Shown here piece after piece: positions 7,277 to 11,792 of a DNA stretch of 11,792 bases. The notes under the pieces are model-generated. The model saw only the letters and a program-made list of their open reading frames with translations. It ran no database searches and was not told the DNA's origin. Position numbers and translations under genes: made by a program. The first letter of the stretch is position 1, and each line of letters starts with the position of its first letter. Source of the stretch: Ectocarpus siliculosus (taxonomy: Eukaryota; Sar; Phaeophyceae; Ectocarpales; Ectocarpaceae). The stretch is taken from assembly GCA_000310025.1 (NCBI GenBank), contig FN649746.1, forward strand, positions 930,506 to 942,297, read 5' to 3'.

Positions 7277-8121
7277 GTGATTGGTTGAGGGGGGCGGACG
7301 TTCTTGATTTCTCCGAAGGGGCTGACGGAAGTCCTCAAATTTGCGACCGCCAATCCCAAGTCGGTATAGGTTTATGGTTCAGGCTGCGATGGCATCTGAT
7401 CATCTTCAACCCCCCGACTTCCGTTCTTTATTTCCTGAAACATCCTTCGTATTGTATGTACTTGGAAGTACTTCCATCGGAGTTCGTCTCCATAAGCGAG
7501 AGAGCTGTGTCCGGCGGGTGTTTGGGCGGCGTGACGTGGTGTGTGGGGGGGTTGATCGGGTGGTTGCTTCTGCTTAGCGACGCGGGTGGCCTCGCAGTAC
7601 ACCAGTCGTCCCCGCTTTAGAAACACTCGTGGTTTTTCTTAAGCCTTAGAGCGGAGCGAGGATGTCCTTGGAACTATTCCCCCCTTTTTGTAGGGATGCA
7701 AAGTCAATATGGTCTAATGACTACGGCATACACGGCTATGGCTATAACCCATTTGTTTGCATTCTGCGGGGCGCCATGCTTCTGAAAGAATGGCGTCCTA
7801 CAACCAGGGAGTGTCTTCAATTTTTGTGCCATTACATGGCCTGGACGTGGGTGCGACCTTTGCTGTTGCTTTTGATGAGGTTACTGCTGTTGTTACCGTC
7901 TGCTGTATTCTCTCATGCTCCCATACGGCTGCTTAGCACCATACATGGTATTGTATAAGGACCATTCGGGTACAAACGTGAATGTCCCCATGGGTCCCCT
8001 TTATATCCGGACAAAGTGGCACGATGCACAACGCTTGATGCCGCTCTTTTTTCGCCCTCCCCTAACCCCTCGATATTGTACAATCGGCGGATCCCCCTTC
8101 TGTGCTGATGTGGGTCCGAAG
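7277..8121 (+). other. Proposed 845-nt intron (RGG exon to U2AF1) or U2AF1 5' flank
   Basis: Starts GTGATT and ends CCGAAG. No exon of a recognised family is visible. A short stretch near 7295-7363 reads in one frame as FLISPKGLTEVLKF but has no usable acceptor in front of it, and its frame does not continue the RGG exon. If the RGG exon is unrelated to U2AF1, this stretch holds the U2AF1 promoter instead. Confidence 0.45.
8041..8121 (+). promoter_or_regulatory. Candidate 3' splice site ahead of the U2AF1 start
   Basis: A pyrimidine-rich run (CTCTTTTTTCGCCCTCCCC) meets a branch-point-like CCTAACC at about 8060-8066, and there is no AG anywhere between 8017 and the GAAG at 8118-8121, roughly 100 nt. 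That is unlikely by chance and is typical of an AG-exclusion zone. The branch-to-AG distance (about 57 nt) is long but acceptable. Confidence 0.5.
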
Positions 8122-8128
8122 GAATGGC

Positions 8129-8194
8129 ATGTCTGGGTCGGCGAGAGGCGGTGCGGAGCATTTGGCGCGGATCCACGGTACAGAGGAAGACAAG
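8129..8194 (+). CDS. U2AF1: U2AF1 exon 1 (22 codons)
   Basis: Encodes MSGSARGG followed by [14 protein letters not shown], matching the conserved N-terminus of U2AF35 (human MAEYLASIFGTEKDK). It ends in phase 0 at GACAAG|GTGAGA. The seven residues before AEHL are extra compared with human. In-frame codons continue upstream to an ATG at 8102 and across the candidate acceptor at 8121, so the true start is open. Confidence 0.93.
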
Positions 8195-11100
8195 GTGAGA
8201 AAACTAATTCAGCAAGCAATGGCGCTTTCAGGAGCGCAAGGAAAGTTTGCAGCGGAACTGCAATGTAGCGGCGTTGTTGCAGCGGCAGAAGCCGTAGCAG
8301 CAGCATAAGGGCAACAGCGAGCTCTTGAGTGTCCAGCAGGTTTCTTTACCCTTCTCTGTTGTTGTAGGACTGAAACAGTTGCCTTCGATTGGGCCATTTG
8401 CTCGAACGGTTAGGTCTTTTCGGCGATTGTACATATGTAGTAGGAGTAGGAGTTTGTTCAAACAAGGAAGGCACAGAAAGAGATGGATGGGACAGAGAGA
8501 CAGAGACAGACAGATATTAATCGCACGCAGGAGAAGAAGTAAACACACGCATGTGCAACGCAGACAGAAACACACGCACACCCCTTCATTACCAAATTCC
8601 ACACAACCGGCGTGTGCGTCTCGCCCCCCCCCCCTCCACACACTGGTCTTGGACTCATCAGGTGAACTGCCCGTTCTTCTACAAGATCGGCGCTTGCCGC
8701 CACGGAGACCGGTGCTCGCGGCAGCACCACAAGCCGCCCTTCAGCCAGACCATCCTGGTGCAGAACCTCTACCAGAACCCGGTGTCGGCGGTGATGGCCG
8801 CAGGGGGTGACCCCTCCCAACTTCCCAAAGATCATGTCCAGGACGATGTGAGTTTGTGTGTTTGTACAGCAGTTAGCGCCCGCGATTGAGAAGCGAACTT
8901 AAGATGTTGAAGCTCAACTTTTCATGAAAATAAAAGTAGGAAAATTGGGTTTAGAGTCGTAGCCCATCCGTGGAGCCTACACTAAACTCTATATATTGAC
9001 CTGTGCTCCACGGTGGGGAATAAATAAGAAATTATCCTCGACTCAAATTGGCGTTTTCTTAACGCGGGCGCTATCTGTATTTGTGTGTAAGGCTCCCCTT
9101 CGGGAGTTCGGTGATATTCCTCCCGGTGTCGGCGCAAGAGGACAATGGCGACTACGACATGGCCTTGGTTTTTTTCTTTGTCTCCCGTGCAACTTTTTTC
9201 GTGGCGAGATTTCCCCCTGCTGACCGGTGTAGTTGCTTTTTTACCCCCCCGCTGAACACCTCTATTTGCATGTTTTGTTTTTCATTCACTCGTTCGTTCC
9301 GATAGTTCGAGGATTTTTTCGAGGAGGTTTACCAGGAGCTCAGCAAGTTCGGAGAAATTTCCGAGATGAATGTTTGCGACAATCTCGGAGACCACCTCAT
9401 CGGCAACGTTTACGTTAAGGTGAGCAGCAGGCACAACAGCAACAGCAACAGCAGCAGCAACAGCAGCAGCAGCAGCAGCAGGTCATGTTTCAATTCCACC
9501 CCCGTTAAGGTTGCAAGTGGAAGACTGAGGGCCCTCCCTACCCGTAGATGAGGATGATGTTTTTCAAGGAACCTACAGTTGTGTGGTTTGCTTACAGCAA
9601 CCGAACCATTCGACCAGTCAGCTTTGACGGTATAATCAGGATGAGAGTATTTTTTTTCAAGGAACCTCCAGCAACGGTGTGGTTTTCTTAACGCAACCAA
9701 AATAACCCCGTTAGACCAATTAGCTGACTTGGCCCGATGGTTTCGTTCGGGTGCCAAGAGGGCTTAACTAACTGGCCTTACATGTCAGCTGACTGGGACC
9801 CCACATTTTCGGTCGCTCTCTGTTCTTCCTTTTTCTTGGCTAAAATAGTTCCTTGACGAAGAAGACGCCGATTCTGCTCTCAAGGGCCTCATGGGAAGGT
9901 GGTACGCCAGTCGGCCCATCATGTGCGAGTTCAGTCCGGTGACAGACTTCCGGGAGGCACGCTGCCGGCAGTTCGACGAGGGCACGTGCAACAGGTGAAG
10001 CGAGAGAGAGAGGGGGGGGGGGGGGCGTACTCATGCGAACGCGTACTGTTGTTGTTGGATCGTTGACCACGCGTCCTCGAGAGCGGTTAGACCATTGACG
10101 GGGTGGGGGAGTCTTCTGCTATGGCTTGTTTGGGAGGCACCAAGCCGTCGTAAATTTTGCTTGTATGCACGCACATTCATAAGCAACCCCACCCCCCCCG
10201 CCCGCCCGTATCGATGTGTTCGGCCGTGTCTGTATTGGTTATTTCTCAGGGGAGGGCAGTGTAACTTCATGCACGTGAAGCCGGTCCCCCGCTTGGTCAT
10301 GTCCTACCTGGAGAAGGTGAGAGGGAAACAGGCCCCACAGATGCTTGTGGGGTTTAGTACCCTTTGTTTGAAAAGCGACGCCGTTCATTGGCCAGCCGGT
10401 TAGCGCGGTCTACGCTAAGAACAAGAGAGAGAGTACTGCATGTGTTTTCAACCGCTTAGAGACTGACGTTTTTTCATTGGTCAGCCGGGTAGCGCGGTTG
10501 ATGACGCTTGAGAAAACTCACACACAGAGTCTGTCGTCCAACTGGTGCACCTCCCTTGTCGGTGGAACCCTCGCTTACCCTTTGACTATTTAGGAAGTGT
10601 TCGCGCGATTTTTTTTCCGCCGCACGTCTTTTCATTGTTGGTCAGCCGGTCAGCGCGGTCGATGCTATTTATGAAAACACGCACACTTGCACACCCTCAC
10701 GGGGTCCCAGATGATGGTCTCTTGAAGTATTTTTTGTTTTCAACCGCACTGAGACTGACTTTTTTCATTGGTCAGCCGGTTAGCGCGGTCGATGCTGCTT
10801 GAGAAAATACAGACACACACACGGGGTCCTAGATCATGGTCTCTTGAAGTATTTTGTGTTTTCAACCGCACTGAGACTGACTTTTTTTCATTGGTCAGCC
10901 GGTTAGCGCGGTCGATGCCAATGTTAACAAAACACACACGCACAACTTTTCATTGGTCAGTCGGTTCGCGCGGTCGATGCCAATGTTAACAAAACACACA
11001 CACACACGGGGGGGGGGTGCCAGATCATGGCCATTAGAAGAATTTTCTGTTTCAACCGCACTGAGGCTGACGTCTTTTCATTGGTCAGCCGGTTAGCGCG

Positions 11101-11479
11101 GTCGATGCCAATGCTAACAAACAAAACGCACACACACACACACTGTTTCTGTCTTTGATCCGAAGGAAAGTTTAGCCTCCCCCATGCTGCCCCCTCACGG
11201 GGTCCCAGTTCATAGCAGATGGAAGCGTTTTGTGTTTTCAATCGCGCTAAGACTGACGTCTTTTCATTGGTCAGCCGGTTAGCGCGGTCGATGCTAATAG
11301 TAAAAACACACGCACACACACACACGTTCCGGCGTCGGGTTCGTTCTCTGCACGCATTCCGCCGCAATGCAGCTCCTTCGCAAGAAGAAGGGAGGCGGCG
11401 GGGGTAACGACGACGACGACGGCGGGGAACGCCGCAGCAGCAGAAAGCGGTCCCGCTCCCGCAGCAGGGACAGAGACAG
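8129..11479 (+). CDS. U2AF1: U2AF1 / U2AF35, small subunit of U2 snRNP auxiliary factor
   Basis: Gene-level call joining exons 8129-8194, 8662-8847, 9306-9419, 9849-9994, 10250-10316 and 11373-11479. U2AF35 pairs with the large subunit U2AF65 in the nucleus and recognises the AG at 3' splice sites. Residues counted from 8129: zinc finger 1 C25-X8-C34-X5-C40-X3-H44; U2AF homology motif about 85-150 with [17 protein letters not shown] and the R139-W140-Y141 signature; zinc finger 2 C161-X7-C169-X5-C175-X3-H179; then a KKK-Gly5-N-Asp4 stretch and an RS tail ([11 protein letters not shown]). S41 and Q163 match human S34 and Q157, so the AG-reading surface is kept. Length is 229 residues if it stops at 11481, against about 240 in human. 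The start could instead be 8102 or the RGG exon at 7128. Confidence 0.96.
8195..8661 (+). other. U2AF1 intron 1 with AG/AC-rich simple sequence
   Basis: GTGAGA to CATCAG, 467 nt. About 8479-8592 is purine-rich GACAGAGAGACAGAGACAGA and ACACACGCACAC-type simple sequence. No alternative exon is seen. Confidence 0.85.
8662..8847 (+). CDS. U2AF1: U2AF1 exon 2 (zinc finger 1)
   Basis: 62 codons, phase 0 on both sides (CATCAG|GTGAAC, GACGAT|GTGAGT). It encodes [20 protein letters not shown] and the [19 protein letters not shown] stretch, all strongly conserved, then a family-variable linker to VQDD. The CCCH zinc finger 1 ligands are all present. Confidence 0.96.
8848..9305 (+). other. U2AF1 intron 2
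   Basis: GTGAGT to CGATAG, 458 nt, with a T-rich 3' part (for example TTTTTTTCTTTG near 9170 and TTTTGTTTTTCATTCACTCG before the acceptor). VQDD and FEDFFEEV join without a gap relative to human and plant U2AF35, so no constitutive exon is missing here. Confidence 0.88.
9306..9419 (+). CDS. U2AF1: U2AF1 exon 3 (UHM first half)
   Basis: 38 codons in phase 0 (CGATAG|TTCGAG, GTTAAG|GTGAGC). It encodes [18 protein letters not shown], the helix that contributes to U2AF65 contact, and [18 protein letters not shown], which includes the RNP1-like strand. The donor is followed immediately by a CAG/CAA microsatellite. Confidence 0.96.
9425..9481 (+). repeat. CAG/CAA trinucleotide microsatellite at the start of U2AF1 intron 3
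   Basis: About 19 triplets, mostly CAG with interspersed CAA (GCAACAGCAACAGCAGCAGC...), beginning only 5 nt after the GT of the donor. If the intron were retained, the exon 3 frame would read it as a Ser/Asn tract and stop at 9549-9551. Confidence 0.92.
9551..9730. repeat. Diverged tandem duplication in U2AF1 intron 3
   Basis: Two copies with an offset of about 87 bp. Each runs AGGATGA..., then TTTTTCAAGGAACCT.CAG, then a GTGTGGTTT.CTTA block, GCAACC, and GACCA...AGCT. Copy 1 starts at 9551, copy 2 at 9638. Both copies keep an open frame on the minus strand with related peptides (WSNG...KPH..C..RFLEK), most simply a by-product of the duplication. Confidence 0.7.
9849..9994 (+). CDS. U2AF1: U2AF1 exon 4 (UHM second half, start of zinc finger 2)
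   Basis: Begins after AAAATAG with [20 protein letters not shown] and continues through [20 protein letters not shown] to GTCN plus two bases (CAACAG|GTGAAG, phase 2). SPVTDFREA is one of the most conserved stretches of the family. The intron that follows carries a GA run and G14 (10012-10025). Confidence 0.96.
10250..10316 (+). CDS. U2AF1: U2AF1 exon 5 (end of zinc finger 2)
   Basis: The acceptor is TTTCTCAG (AG at 10248-10249). The first base completes Arg171 (AG|G), then [22 protein letters not shown] to a phase-0 donor (GAGAAG|GTGAGA). GG.CNFMHVK is the conserved end of zinc finger 2. The region after it ([10 protein letters not shown]) differs from the RELRR..YGR common in animals and plants. 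Confidence 0.95.
10386..11294 (+). repeat. Eight copies of the dispersed 30-bp-core element, U2AF1 intron 5
   Basis: Cores at 10386-10415, 10475-10504, 10633-10665, 10766-10795, 10889-10918, 10951-10980, 11079-11108 and 11265-11294 share CATTGGTCAGCCGGTTAGCG followed by CGGTCGATGC with few changes. Most are preceded by CTGAGACTGAC and TTTTCAACCGC, with CACGGGGTCCCAGATCATGG further upstream, and followed by CA-rich simple sequence, forming an irregular unit of about 62-186 bp. The same family occurs in RRP7 intron 2. It makes up most of the 1056-nt intron. Confidence 0.92.
11373..11479 (+). CDS. U2AF1: U2AF1 exon 6 (basic and RS-rich tail)
   Basis: Acceptor AATGCAG (AG at 11371-11372), preceded by about 80 nt without AG. 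It encodes LLRKKK, five Gly, N, four Asp, [19 protein letters not shown] and two bases of the next codon. At the end GACAG|GTGAGA is a perfect donor in the style of the other five, yet if unspliced the frame reads AGG then TGA at 11481. So the protein either stops at residue 229 or continues in an exon lost in the poor sequence beyond. Confidence 0.88.
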
Positions 11480-11483
11480 GTGA

Positions 11484-11792
11484 GACGGGGGGGGGCGGGG
11501 GGGGGGGGGGGGGGGGCTTTTCCCCCTTTTGGCGGGCCGCCTTGGGGGAACCTTTGGGGAAAGGAGGGGGGGTTTTTCCCCCGGGACCAAAACCCGGGGG
11601 CCAATTTTTTTTTTTTTTTTGACAAAAGGGGGGGCAAAAGGGGGGGGGGGGGGGGCCCCCCCCCCCCTGGAAACCCCCCCAAATTTAAATTTTTTCCCCC
11701 CCCCCCCTCCGGGGGAAAGGGGGGGCGGAAACCCCCCCCCCCCCCCCTTTTTTGAAAAAACCGGGGATTTCTCTTTTCCCCCCTTTTTTAAA
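11484..11792. other. Low-quality homopolymer-rich contig end
   Basis: The last 300 bases consist almost wholly of long runs of G, C, T and A (for example 17 or more G at about 11500, T16 near 11605, and multiple C10-C15 tracts). Composition changes abruptly from the upstream sequence. This resembles unreliable base calls at a read end, and no gene should be called from it, including the Gly/Pro-rich open frames. Confidence 0.85.

Noticed and set aside
7126-7359. Minus-strand peptide containing FGEIKNV, resembling part of an RRM
   Set aside because: Only seven residues match and the rest is Pro-rich antisense of the Gly-rich exon; no RNP1 or RNP2 strands are present.
7295-7363. Possible exon reading FLISPKGLTEVLKF
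   Set aside because: The frame is blocked by stops just upstream, no acceptor with a reasonable intron size exists, and the phase does not match the RGG exon.
6937-7620. A 227-codon plus-strand open frame
   Set aside because: It is the +1 shadow of the RGG exon over a G-rich stretch, followed by intron-like sequence with no conserved motif.
9123-9170. Possible alternative U2AF1 exon reading [12 protein letters not shown] within intron 2
   Set aside because: Exons 2 and 3 join without a gap relative to known U2AF35 proteins, and the flanking splice sites are weak.
11480-11755. Gly- and Pro-rich open frames at the right end
   Set aside because: They arise from long G and C homopolymers in apparently unreliable sequence.
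1-11792. CRISPR array, prophage, operon or other prokaryotic system
   Set aside because: Spliced eukaryotic genes dominate the window. The repeats are degenerate, intronic and irregularly spaced, without unique equal-length spacers or cas-like genes.

Overview
This is a eukaryotic nuclear window holding two divergently transcribed, intron-rich genes for RNA-binding proteins. Exons were found by protein-family similarity recalled from memory plus splice-site and phase agreement; no search was run. The protein style (U2AF35 of plant/stramenopile type), moderately high GC and 0.25-1.5 kb introns packed with degenerate repeats would suit a stramenopile alga such as a brown alga, but that is only an inference. 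The 20-C start and the homopolymer-ridden last 300 bases look like the ends of a draft contig.

Left part (about 560-4290, minus strand): an RRP7-type ribosome-biogenesis protein. Four phase-compatible coding exons (4290-4077, 2539-2353, 1484-1329, 644-560) give 214 residues, covering the N-terminal motif, a complete RRM (RNP2 LFVGNV) and the start of the segment after the RRM. The C-terminal part is not identified and probably lies beyond the left edge. Its introns carry three repeat systems: hairpin-forming units at 1038-1300, about 50-bp tandem units at 1689-1846, and two copies of a dispersed element at 2068-2230.

Middle (4291-7127): about 2.8 kb with no gene I can support. It contains a degraded tRNA-like sequence (5447-5520, minus), a promoter-like CCAAT/TTAAATA pair, two adjacent perfect hairpins (6014-6069), an exact 44-bp direct repeat (6186 and 6462) and a second tRNA-like box B with a T7 tract (6232-6280).

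Right part (7128 or 8129 to 11479, plus strand): U2AF1 (U2AF35), the splicing factor that reads the 3' splice-site AG. Six clear exons encode zinc finger 1, the U2AF homology motif, zinc finger 2 and an Arg/Ser-rich tail. A Gly/Arg-rich (RGG) exon 850 bp upstream is in matching phase with a well-formed acceptor just ahead of the usual start, so this U2AF1 may carry an RGG N-terminal extension. Intron 5 holds eight copies of the same dispersed element found in the RRP7 intron, and intron 3 opens with a CAG/CAA microsatellite.

The two genes act at different steps of RNA metabolism (pre-rRNA processing and pre-mRNA splicing). Nothing here shows joint function; sharing the intronic repeat family is the main link between them.
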